Below are positions 1 to 8,042 of a stretch of DNA of 64,000 bases, piece by piece. Below the pieces are notes generated by a model. The model had not been told where the DNA came from and searched no databases. It worked only from the letters and a program-made list of their open reading frames with translations. Source of the DNA: an uncultured Prevotella sp. (lineage in GTDB: Bacteria > Bacteroidota > Bacteroidia > Bacteroidales > Bacteroidaceae); NCBI GenBank assembly GCA_945873145.1, contig CAMCBZ010000001.1, positions 1-64,000 of the forward strand, in the 5' to 3' direction. The translations under genes were made by a program, and so were the position numbers. How positions within the stretch are numbered: position 1 is the first letter of the stretch; each line of letters begins with the position of its first letter.

Positions 1-1
1 A

Positions 2-1366
2 CTCGGTACTGCCGTCGACGCCAATGTGCTGATCTATGAGCGTATCAAGGAAGAGCTGCGTGCCGGTAAGGGCATGAAGCAGGCCATCAACGCCGGTTAC
101 AGCAATGCCTTCTCCGCTATCTTCGACTCCAACCTGACCTCGTTGATCACCGGTGTGATCCTGTTGCTTGTCGGTACCGGTCCTATCCGCGGCTTCGCAA
201 CGACTTGGATCATCGGTATCTGCTGCTCGTTCTTTAGTGCCGTGTACTTGACACGTCTGCTCTATGACTACAAGCTCAACCACGACAAGTGGATGCACCT
301 GAAGTTCGACACCAAGATTTCTCATAACCTGATGCAGGGCACGAACTATAAGTTCATGCACATGTTCAAGGCCAGCTTCTCTGTCTACGCTGTCTTCATC
401 ATCATCAGCATCGTCAGCTTCGCAGTACGCGGACTGAGCTTAGGCATTGACTTCACGGGTGGCCGCAACTATGTCGTCACGCTCGACAAGTCTGTTCCTG
501 TGGAGGATGTGCGCAACGTGCTGAGCAATGCCTTCGTCAACACCAGCGGTCCTAATGCCGGCAAGCCTGCCACGACCAACGTCATCGCCATCGGTACCGA
601 CGGCAAGACCATCCGTGTATCGACCAACTGGAACATCGACAGCAACAAGCCTACTGAGGACGACAAGGCTGAGACCATTCTCTACAAGGCCTTGAAGAAG
701 GGTGGCTTCGTCAGCCAGACTAACGTCAACGCCTTCAAGAACCCGGATATCCGTCAGGGCGGCTCTATCATCAGTTCTTCTAAGGTCGGCCCGTCAGTGG
801 CTAAAGACATCACGCGCAACGCCTTCCTGAGTGTAGGTCTTGCCCTGTTCTTCATCTTCCTCTACATCTTGCTGCGCTTCCGCAACCTCGGCTTCTCTGT
901 GGGTTCTATCGCTGCCCTTGCCATCGATACGACGATGGTCATCGGTCTCTACTCACTGTGCTACGGTTGGATCGGCTTCTCGCTGGAGATCGACCAGACG
1001 TTTATCGGTGCTATTCTGACGGTGATCGGTTATGATATCAACGACTCCGTGGTGGTCTTCGACCGTATCCGTGAGAACCTGCGCAACCATCCGAAGGGCA
1101 ACAAGTATGAGCTCTTCAACCTGAGTATCAACGAGACCTTGGCCCGTACCATCAACACGTCAGCCAGTACGCTCATCGTGTTGCTCGCCATCTTCATCCT
1201 TGGTGGTGACTCCACACGCAGCTTCTCATTCGCTATGATCATCGGTGTGTTCGTTGGTACACTGAGCTCTATCTTCCTCGCATCGCCGATCGCTTACCTC
1301 ATCCTCGGCAAGAAGGGCGAGAAGGATCAGAAAGAGGCTCTGGCCGAAGTACAGGCACAGGCATAA
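2..1366 (+). CDS. secDF: Protein translocase SecDF, C-terminal part (5' truncated)
   Basis: Subunit of the inner-membrane Sec translocon that uses the proton gradient to pull exported proteins across the membrane. The frame is open to the window edge and begins inside the SecD half (GTAVDANVLIYER, the end of the SecD membrane domain), followed by several membrane helices. It then enters a complete SecF half with GIDFTGG and the conserved VIGYDINDSVVVFDRIREN helix. About 454 residues are visible; Bacteroidetes fuse SecD and SecF into one chain of roughly 1000 residues, so the first half lies upstream. An alternative GTG at 26 would cut into the SecD motif and is not a real start. The gene ends before a strong palindromic terminator. 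Confidence 0.96.
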   Translation, partial: LGTAVDANVLIYERIKEELRAGKGMKQAINAGYSNAFSAIFDSNLTSLITGVILLLVGTGPIRGFATTWIIGICCSFFSAVYLTRLLYDYKLNHDKWMHLKFDTKISHNLMQGTNYKFMHMFKASFSVYAVFIIISIVSFAVRGLSLGIDFTGGRNYVVTLDKSVPVEDVRNVLSNAFVNTSGPNAGKPATTNVIAIGTDGKTIRVSTNWNIDSNKPTEDDKAETILYKALKKGGFVSQTNVNAFKNPDIRQGGSIISSSKVGPSVAKDITRNAFLSVGLALFFIFLYILLRFRNLGFSVGSIAALAIDTTMVIGLYSLCYGWIGFSLEIDQTFIGAILTVIGYDINDSVVVFDRIRENLRNHPKGNKYELFNLSINETLARTINTSASTLIVLLAIFILGGDSTRSFSFAMIIGVFVGTLSSIFLASPIAYLILGKKGEKDQKEALAEVQAQA

Positions 1367-1420
1367 CATATCAGGCGTGAGGCAAAGTCATCATGGCTTT
1401 GCCACGTTCTGACAACCATA

Positions 1421-1460
1421 AAAAATCCCCGCCAAGCAACGTTGCTTGGCGGGGATTTTT
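1421..1460. terminator. Bidirectional intrinsic terminator
   Basis: Perfect 20-bp inverted repeat (arms AAAAATCCCCGCCAAGCAAC and its complement) with A-tract and T-tract on the two sides. It lies between convergent secDF and the ADP-ribosylglycohydrolase gene and can end both transcripts. Confidence 0.92.
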
Positions 1461-1522
1461 TTATTTCATCATTCGACTATCTTTATTTCGTCATTCGTTT
1501 ATTGTTATTTTTCATTCACTTT

Positions 1523-2317
1523 TTACAAGTCTTCCTGCAACCGCTGGTAGTATTGCTGCACGATGTCGAGCATGTCGGGTTCCAGATAAGAGCAGGCTTG
1601 CTCATAGAGCGTGTCGGGCACTTCATAGAAGGCCTCAGCGATGGATCCGGTAATAGCGGCCTTGGTGTCCGTGTCGCCACGCGTCATGACGGCATTGCGG
1701 ATGGCGCTCTCAAAGCTGTTGCTGTCCAAGAAGCAGCGGATCGCCCAAGGCACTGTCTCCTGGCACGACGAGTCGAAATGTCCCTCAGCACCAATTTTCA
1801 TGATGTCATTGAGCGGTGGCAGCTCATAGCCGAAATTATGCTTTACAGCGCTCTCTATCTCTTCCTTGGTGATACGGCAGGTACGTAGCCAGTAGATGAG
1901 CGTAGCCACGCACTGAGCGCCCCGTAGGGCCTCCTTATGCAAATGGCTGCATTGCGCGCTCTTCTTGGCCTCGTCCATCACCTCATGGTAATCGTCGAAG
2001 AGCCAGCCTACCGGGCTCACACGCATGGCAGCGCCGTTGCCCCATGAGTTGTGGGGTTTGGGCTCGTCACTTTTCAGCCATTCTGCAAACATATTGCCGT
2101 ATCCGCCTTTGGGATTGGGATAGCGACGCCCCCAGTCGTGCATCGCTTCTCCATAGCTGCGATGGTTAAGGATAGCGTCAGCCACGGCAATGGTCATGAT
2201 CGTATCGTCGGTATAGTCGCAGCGTGGCTTATCGAGAAACAGTTCAAAATTGTCTGTGGGGATCTCGTCAAATTCAAACCGCGACCCCACAATGTCGCCA
2301 ATGATAGCTCCCAGCAT
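1523..2317 (-). CDS. ADP-ribosylglycohydrolase family protein
   Basis: Member of the DraG/ARH family, Mg-dependent enzymes that remove ADP-ribose from proteins, nucleic acids or small molecules. The 264-residue chain has the family length. It shows GDIVGSRFE near residue 7, the first metal motif YTDDT around residues 35-39, and the second metal motif RGDTDTKAAITGSI around residue 212, all expected for a binuclear-metal active site. No signal peptide, so cytoplasmic. It has its own Bacteroidales promoter and is transcribed divergently from a DUF3791/DUF3990 module, whose DUF3990 protein looks like an ADP-ribosyltransferase fold. This suggests the hydrolase may reverse that modification. The substrate cannot be told from sequence. 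Confidence 0.88.
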   Translation of the reverse strand: MLGAIIGDIVGSRFEFDEIPTDNFELFLDKPRCDYTDDTIMTIAVADAILNHRSYGEAMHDWGRRYPNPKGGYGNMFAEWLKSDEPKPHNSWGNGAAMRVSPVGWLFDDYHEVMDEAKKSAQCSHLHKEALRGAQCVATLIYWLRTCRITKEEIESAVKHNFGYELPPLNDIMKIGAEGHFDSSCQETVPWAIRCFLDSNSFESAIRNAVMTRGDTDTKAAITGSIAEAFYEVPDTLYEQACSYLEPDMLDIVQQYYQRLQEDL

Positions 2318-2343
2318 AGTCGTGTGTTTTAGTTATATAGTGG

Positions 2344-2374
2344 CAAAGATAACATAAAAAGCCAAAACAAGCAA
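2344..2374 (-). promoter_or_regulatory. Promoter of the ADP-ribosylglycohydrolase gene
   Basis: On the minus strand a -7 element TATCTTTG (2344-2351) and a -33 TTG (2372-2374) are 20 bp apart, the Bacteroidales sigma consensus. It is about 30 bp from the divergent DUF3791 promoter, so the two promoters share one control region. Confidence 0.75.
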
Positions 2375-2404
2375 AGAAACCCTTTGAATATTTCGTTTAT
2401 CTGT

Positions 2405-2434
2405 TTGAATTCTCGCACTTTTTACTTAAATTTG
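2405..2434 (+). promoter_or_regulatory. Promoter of the DUF3791-DUF3990 operon
   Basis: TTG (2405-2407), 19-bp spacer, TAAATTTG (2427-2434), followed after 13 bp by the ATG of the first DUF3791 gene. Good match to the Bacteroidales promoter consensus. Confidence 0.75.
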
Positions 2435-2447
2435 TGACAAAAATGAA

Positions 2448-2702
2448 ATGATGGAATCTGAGCAAGACAAAGAAGCGCGGAAGACAGAGTTTGCTGTATT
2501 TGGTATAGAGAACTTGGCGGAGCGATTAAGGATGAGCGGCAGAGACATTGTAGCTGAACTCAACAAGACGGATGGGATAGAGCATTTTCTGTATCCCAGC
2601 TACGAGGCGTTGCACACACAAGGCAAAGAATATATCGTTGACGAATTGCTCGCTTATATCCTTCGTCATAACCCCAATTTTGGAAAGGAGGGAGGATTAT
2701 GA
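2448..2702 (+). CDS. DUF3791 family small protein (first copy)
   Basis: An 84-residue soluble helical protein that I recognise as DUF3791: FAVFGIENLAERLRMSG near the N-terminus and the characteristic YEALHTQGKEYIVDELLAYI near residues 54-73. Function of the family is unknown. It begins 13 bp after a good promoter; ATG at 2451 is an equally possible start. It overlaps the next gene by 4 bp (ATGA), so translation is coupled. Position ahead of a DUF3990 gene and repetition of a DUF3791-like gene after it suggest a partner or antidote role for that protein, which is inference. The stretch is AT-richer than its neighbours. Confidence 0.82.
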   Translation: MMESEQDKEARKTEFAVFGIENLAERLRMSGRDIVAELNKTDGIEHFLYPSYEALHTQGKEYIVDELLAYILRHNPNFGKEGGL

Positions 2703-3190
2703 TCGTTTATCACGGCTCAACTGATGTCATCTCCAATCCTTTAGCGCATATAGGCCGCAACCATTTAGACTTTGGAAAGGGATTCTATGTCACAGACTTG
2801 CAACAGCAAGCGGTCTCCTGGGCAATGCGACCTGCCAACAATGGGAAAAAGAAATACCTCAATATTTACGATTTCAATTTAGACCAGGCCTTGCTTGACG
2901 GTAAGTCCATTCTTACTTTCCAACAATACAATCGTGCTTGGCTGGACTTTGTCGTTTCCAATCGCAAAGGAGGAACAGAGTGGCAAAAATACGACATTAT
3001 ACAAGGAGGAATCGCTAATGACAGGGTCTTCAATACCATTGAACTCTATGCGGCTGACTTGGTAACGGCGGAAGAAGCCTTGAAAAGACTCAGCTATCAC
3101 CGGCCCAACAATCAGATTTGCATCACCAGCCAATCCGTCATTGACCAGTATCTCACCTATAAAGAATCCACAGAAATCAATTTACTATGA
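2699..3190 (+). CDS. DUF3990 protein, putative ADP-ribosyltransferase fold
   Basis: A 163-residue cytoplasmic protein of the DUF3990 family. To my knowledge the family is placed in the ADP-ribosyltransferase clan. Visible signs are VYHGS at residues 3-7 (His5, candidate NAD-binding His), FGKGFYVTD at 25-33 (Tyr30, candidate second residue of an H-Y-[EQ] triad) and NNQICITS near residue 137, where the third active-site residue is expected. Start and stop both overlap DUF3791 genes by 4 bp, making a tightly coupled three-gene unit. The divergent ADP-ribosylglycohydrolase makes an ADP-ribosylation cycle plausible. Toxin, modification enzyme or regulator are all possible; no target can be named. 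Confidence 0.8.
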   Translation: MIVYHGSTDVISNPLAHIGRNHLDFGKGFYVTDLQQQAVSWAMRPANNGKKKYLNIYDFNLDQALLDGKSILTFQQYNRAWLDFVVSNRKGGTEWQKYDIIQGGIANDRVFNTIELYAADLVTAEEALKRLSYHRPNNQICITSQSVIDQYLTYKESTEINLL

Positions 3191-3411
3191 TCAAAGACAA
3201 TCCCTATATCAACAAAACCATCCTGGAGATGAAGTTTGCACGCATCATCTCTTTACTTGCCCAACGGCTGAATATACCGCAAAGCAAGGCCCTGCGCATC
3301 TTTTACGAGACACATGTCTATCAATATATGTGCGATCTGGAATATCATCTCCACAATATGAGCGATGCTTATTGTGTGGATGAAATCATGCTGGAACTTG
3401 AAAACGCATAA
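3187..3411 (+). CDS. DUF3791-like small protein (second copy)
   Basis: A 74-residue helical protein beginning 4 bp inside the DUF3990 gene. KFARIISLLAQRLNIPQSKALRIFYET resembles the N-terminal helix-turn-helix-like part of DUF3791. The later LHNMSDAYCVDEIMLELE replaces the LHTQGKEYIVDEL segment of the first copy, so it is a divergent member. Third gene of the operon, followed by tRNA-Arg on the other strand. Function unknown; by its small size and coupling it could be a binding partner or antidote of the DUF3990 protein. Confidence 0.72.
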   Translation: MIKDNPYINKTILEMKFARIISLLAQRLNIPQSKALRIFYETHVYQYMCDLEYHLHNMSDAYCVDEIMLELENA

Positions 3412-3421
3412 AGCTCAAAAG

Positions 3422-3493
3422 TACTCTCACTGGGAATCGAACCCAGATCAAAGGTTTAGGAAACCTACGTTCTATCCATTGAACTATGAGAGC
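3422..3493 (-). tRNA. tRNA-Arg (anticodon CCT)
   Basis: Read on the minus strand: 7-bp acceptor stem GCTCTCA/TGAGAGT (terminal G-U), D-stem GTTC/GAAC, anticodon loop TTCCTAA with anticodon CCT (reads AGG), T-stem CTGGG/CCCAG with loop TTCGATT, discriminator A. 72 nt; CCA is not encoded. Confidence 0.95.
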
Positions 3494-3494
3494 G

Positions 3495-3703
3495 ACACTG
3501 TCCTATACACCTTATTATTATAGGGCTCTACCATATTATATATAGAGTCACACCTTATTATATATAGTGCACTGTTTCTTCGCACTGTCATCCCGCTGAT
3601 GGGATGCCCAGCGTATAAGACGTTTGCAAAGATACGAGATTTCTTTCAGACCACCAAACGTTTGGGACGACTTGTCGGTGTTTGGTGGCCTAAAAGCAGT
3701 CTC
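3495..3703. repeat. Intergenic region with two CACCTTATTATATATAG motifs
   Basis: The gap between tRNA-Arg and trpS carries two copies of a short AT-rich motif (3508-3524 and 3551-3567) that recurs in several other gaps of this window. No gene was seen. Confidence 0.6.
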
Positions 3704-4813
<1,110 letters not shown>

Positions 4814-4840
4814 TTACGTTATTGTTGTTGATTATTGATG

Positions 4841-4848
4841 CAAAGATA
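4841..4848 (-). promoter_or_regulatory. -7 promoter element of trpS
   Basis: Minus-strand TATCTTTG about 45 bp before the trpS ATG. No clear TTG at the expected distance, so only the -7 half is supported. Confidence 0.55.
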
Positions 4849-4887
4849 ACAAAAAAGCCTCAGAAAGGTGCAGGGCTTTCACGTTTT

Positions 4888-5709
4888 TCACTTCTCCAAG
4901 CCTTTGAAGGTAGCATAGGAATGTTCAAAGTCAAGATAATAGAACAGATGCTGCCTTTGCTGCTCTTTAGGGGGTATGGTCATATAGTCACCATATTTGT
5001 TGCTCAGATAGTGGTCATAGTCCTCTACCCCTTTGACAGTAGCGTCCTCAAAAGCATAGTCCGTGGGCTTGCCGAGGACTTCCTTTCTCATGGTACCTTT
5101 AGAGCCGTCGTCGTAGTCAGCCACGAGGGTGCTGGAGGCGAAAGGATATTGCAGCAGCAGCCGTCTGATCCTGGCTTGCACGCCTCCGAGCGTATAGAGC
5201 TTTCGGCAGAGCAACGGCACCCACGAGTTGGGACCATGTCCATGTTTATAAGGATCACGGAAGAGAAGATACAGCACCCGCTTGTAGTATTCATAGCGTG
5301 CGAAGTGCAGCATGCGCCGGCACCATCCATTGGGCACGCCGTCGAGGGGAAACACATCAATATATATGCCCCCCACATAATTCATATGCTTACGCTCGAT
5401 GAGCGTTGTGGAGGCATCCTGAATCTTGGCGAAAGGCAGCGGATAGGTGCTGTCGTCTTCAGCGCAAATCATCTCCAGCGGTTCAGGCAGCCATTCCCGG
5501 CAGTGTGCAATCAGCCGGTCGTAGTCCTCGCGTGGCATCGCTATGTCGATGTCATCGTCCCAAGGGATGAAGCCGTGGTGTCTCACGGCTCCAATCATCG
5601 TTCCTGCCCAAATATAATAGGTCAGCCCGTGGGCCTGGCATGTCTTGTCTACCAGTTCCAGTACCTTCAGGATACGCTTGTGCAATACCTTTATGTCATA
5701 GTTTGCCAT
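4888..5709 (-). CDS. LicD family phosphocholine/phosphoethanolamine transferase
   Basis: Transfers a phospho-amino-alcohol from a CDP carrier onto a surface glycan. The LicD signature is clear: YYIWAGTMIGAVRHHGFIPWDDDIDIAM around residues 30-57, a nucleotidyltransferase-like metal motif. About 273 residues from MANYDIKV at 5709. An in-frame ATG at 5730 would add 7 residues and deepen the overlap with the upstream gene; the chosen start leaves a 14-bp overlap. Last gene of a three-gene operon after a nucleotidyltransferase and a PLP enzyme, which together could make and attach the group. Whether the group is choline, ethanolamine or another is not shown. Confidence 0.87.
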   Translation of the reverse strand: MANYDIKVLHKRILKVLELVDKTCQAHGLTYYIWAGTMIGAVRHHGFIPWDDDIDIAMPREDYDRLIAHCREWLPEPLEMICAEDDSTYPLPFAKIQDASTTLIERKHMNYVGGIYIDVFPLDGVPNGWCRRMLHFARYEYYKRVLYLLFRDPYKHGHGPNSWVPLLCRKLYTLGGVQARIRRLLLQYPFASSTLVADYDDGSKGTMRKEVLGKPTDYAFEDATVKGVEDYDHYLSNKYGDYMTIPPKEQQRQHLFYYLDFEHSYATFKGLEK

Positions 5710-6436
5710 TGTCTTCCTTAGCCTTGTCAAAGTCTTCTATGGTGTCGAGCTCAGTGGAATAGATGTCTGTGGTATCGACCATGCGGAAAGCATGCCCCTG
5801 CGGTATGAGCCGCTCAAAGGCTTTCTCATAGAACACATTGCTGAGCCCTTCACCGACAACCATTCTTTGGAGTTCACGAAACAGTGCCGTCGAGAACTCG
5901 GCGGAGAACTTCTCCACGCCCACCGACTCACCGTAGGCCTCTGCAGGATTACAGGTCTTGTTAATGGCCACGATGGTATGGTCGTTGTCTACAACCACCT
6001 TCATCTCCTCCTCGCCCAATGGATGCCGGTTGACAGAGAGTGCGGCGCCAGGCTGCGAAAGCATCACGGTGATGAGTTTGCTGTTGTAAAGCAGATCACT
6101 GTCAAGAAGTAGGAACTCGCGCCCGTCTACCTCCGGCCGTGCGAGCCAAAGCGAATAGATATTGTTCGTGGTGGCGTAGTCCTTATTGTCGATGAATCTG
6201 AAAGCAGCGTCACCGCGTGCTATCTGTGCCTGATAATGGTCACGGATAAACCCTTCAATCATCTCGCCTTTATAGCCCGTAACGATGACAAACATCTTGA
6301 TGCCGTTTTGCATCAAGGCATCAAGCGACCTTTGGAGCAGGCTTTTCCCGCCCACTTCCAGCAGGCACTTCGGGCATCTGTCGGTGAGCGGTCTGAGGCG
6401 TGTGGCCATGCCGGCGGCTAAGATGACGGCAATCAT
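5696..6436 (-). CDS. LicC-like phospho-amino-alcohol cytidylyltransferase (NTP transferase)
   Basis: Sugar-nucleotidyltransferase-fold protein of 246 residues. It has the pyrophosphorylase signature LAAGMATRLRPLTDRCPKCLLEVGGKSLL at residues 6-34 in full, and a DSDLL metal-binding segment around residue 113. Members next to licD make CDP-choline or CDP-ethanolamine from the phosphorylated alcohol and CTP, and I infer that role here. It overlaps the PLP enzyme upstream by 4 bp and licD downstream by 14 bp, so the three are co-translated. A sugar-1-phosphate substrate is the main alternative. Confidence 0.82.
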   Translation of the reverse strand: MIAVILAAGMATRLRPLTDRCPKCLLEVGGKSLLQRSLDALMQNGIKMFVIVTGYKGEMIEGFIRDHYQAQIARGDAAFRFIDNKDYATTNNIYSLWLARPEVDGREFLLLDSDLLYNSKLITVMLSQPGAALSVNRHPLGEEEMKVVVDNDHTIVAINKTCNPAEAYGESVGVEKFSAEFSTALFRELQRMVVGEGLSNVFYEKAFERLIPQGHAFRMVDTTDIYSTELDTIEDFDKAKEDNGKL

Positions 6437-7488
6437 AGCTGTTTGGCGATTTTAAGGATGGTGTCGCACACGGTGCGATTCTGCTCTTTTCTTCCAAGCG
6501 TGATGCGCATGTGCTCGTTGATGTCGGGCTCGTTCATAAACTTCACCTTATAGCTTTCCTGGGCAAAAGCCTCCTGCAGGCGCTCCTTGAGCACGATAGG
6601 ATACTTGATGAGTACAAAGTTGGCTCCACTCTTGTAGACCTTGAAACCGGGCAGAGCGCCGAGCTCAGTCTCGTACATCGTGCGGGCCTCCTGCATCACC
6701 TGTGCTATCTGACGATAGTGCGCATCGCTCTTCAGTGCGGCAATGGCGAGCTCCTCAGACAGTCGATCGTATCCCAGATACATATTAGCATATTTGCAGA
6801 AGCGCTCCATCTCCTTGCCTTTACCCACAAAACCAAAGCCCATACGCAGTCCGGGCAGGCCGTAGAACTTGGAGAGTGTGCGGCAGATGACAATATTATC
6901 GTGCTTTTCGGTCAGCGATTTGATATAGGACGAGTCAGTAGAGACAAAGGCTGCGTAAGCCTCATCGACCAGAATTACCGTATCCTCGGGCACCATCTCC
7001 ACGAGGCGCTCCATTTCTTCGGCGGTCAGCGTGTTACCCGTAGGATTATTAGGCGAGGCCACCAAGAGAATTTTAGGCTGATAACGCTCTACCATATCCT
7101 TGAGCCCCTCGAAGTCATATTTAAAGGTATTACCCTCTTCATAGACAGGATACTGGATAGTCGTGCCACAGACCTCAGATGCGATATTCTTGTAGTACCA
7201 CCATGAGAACTTAGGAATGAGCATAGTCTTTGAGCCTCCCTCGGTAAGAAAAAAGTGCACAGCCTTCTTCAGCAGGTCTTCTGCGCCATATCCCAGTACG
7301 ATTTGCTTCTCATCTATGTCATAAAGATGAGATAGAAATTCCGAGAAGATGCTTTTCTTACCTTCGTCATAAATACGTGTATAGAAGCAGAACTTCTTCA
7401 AATCAAAGTTCTTAAAAGCCTCCTTTACCGCGTCAGAAGGTTCAAAGTTAAACTCGTTTCTATCGAGATAATTCATATTACGGTTCAT
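6433..7488 (-). CDS. PLP-dependent HisC/CobD-like enzyme of the licCD operon
   Basis: Class I/II fold PLP enzyme of 351 residues resembling histidinol-phosphate aminotransferase. Visible motifs are ASPNNPTGN (substrate and PLP pocket, near residue 146), VDEAYAAF (Asp binding the PLP nitrogen) and CRTLSKFYGLPGLRMGF with the PLP lysine near residue 206. It sits first in an operon with LicC-like and LicD proteins, not with histidine genes. Related CobD-type enzymes decarboxylate phosphothreonine or phosphoserine, so production of phosphoethanolamine for the downstream enzymes is an attractive inference. An ordinary aminotransferase cannot be excluded. Confidence 0.82.
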   Translation of the reverse strand: MNRNMNYLDRNEFNFEPSDAVKEAFKNFDLKKFCFYTRIYDEGKKSIFSEFLSHLYDIDEKQIVLGYGAEDLLKKAVHFFLTEGGSKTMLIPKFSWWYYKNIASEVCGTTIQYPVYEEGNTFKYDFEGLKDMVERYQPKILLVASPNNPTGNTLTAEEMERLVEMVPEDTVILVDEAYAAFVSTDSSYIKSLTEKHDNIVICRTLSKFYGLPGLRMGFGFVGKGKEMERFCKYANMYLGYDRLSEELAIAALKSDAHYRQIAQVMQEARTMYETELGALPGFKVYKSGANFVLIKYPIVLKERLQEAFAQESYKVKFMNEPDINEHMRITLGRKEQNRTVCDTILKIAKQL

Positions 7489-7527
7489 CTTTGCTTGATT
7501 ATATGGTTACTACAAATGATAATTATG

Positions 7528-7535
7528 CAAAATTA
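7528..7535 (-). promoter_or_regulatory. -7 promoter element of the licCD operon
   Basis: Minus-strand TAATTTTG 40 bp before the first gene of the operon; no convincing -33 TTG. Confidence 0.5.
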
Positions 7536-7629
7536 CAAAATCTTTTTGACATGCATTGTCGGTTGTATGACTTTCTTTCAAAAAAGGTACAATGCTATGG
7601 CACAAGCAACAAAGGCGATTCCGCACATT

Positions 7630-7836
7630 TGTCGGGTAAACTGACAAAAAACGGGCGCTGAGAATCGATTCTTTTCGAGCAAGGTGCCTCTTGCTCCGAT
7701 TTTCGCGAAAATAGCGCGGTTTTATAATCATCTGATTAACAAAGACTTCCGAAAAGCGAACATTTTCCGAGATTGTCAGAAAGGCTTTTTGATAAAAAAT
7801 TCTCTAGAGAATTTTTGCTCAGAAAGCCTTTCTGAC
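7630..7836 (+). repeat. Composite intergenic repeat element, copy A
   Basis: The 554-bp gap 7489-8042 holds no gene but contains a composite element. A core of about 113 bp (7630-7742, containing CTGACAAAAAACGG and GAGAATCGATTCTTTTCGA) is followed by a nested hairpin. The outer arms of the hairpin are GTCAGAAAGGCTTT (7775-7788) and its complement (7823-7836); the inner part is a perfect 22-bp palindrome (7795-7816) centred on TCTCTAGAGA. A second copy of the core lies inverted at 43277-43389. Confidence 0.85.
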
Positions 7837-8042
7837 CTTGTCAAAGTACCGTTTTCATCGCATGAAAGTGCCTTTTTCTATCTTACATCTCACTGAAATG
7901 ACGGTTTCATTGTGGTTTTTTGTGGGTTTGAGCGCCGTTTTTGCTTTTCAGCAGTCTTCTTCGCTCTCTAGAATGCAAGAGAAAGTTGAAGGTGTTTTGT
8001 CACGAAATTTACATCATACGACCATCATCCGACATCGTCGAT

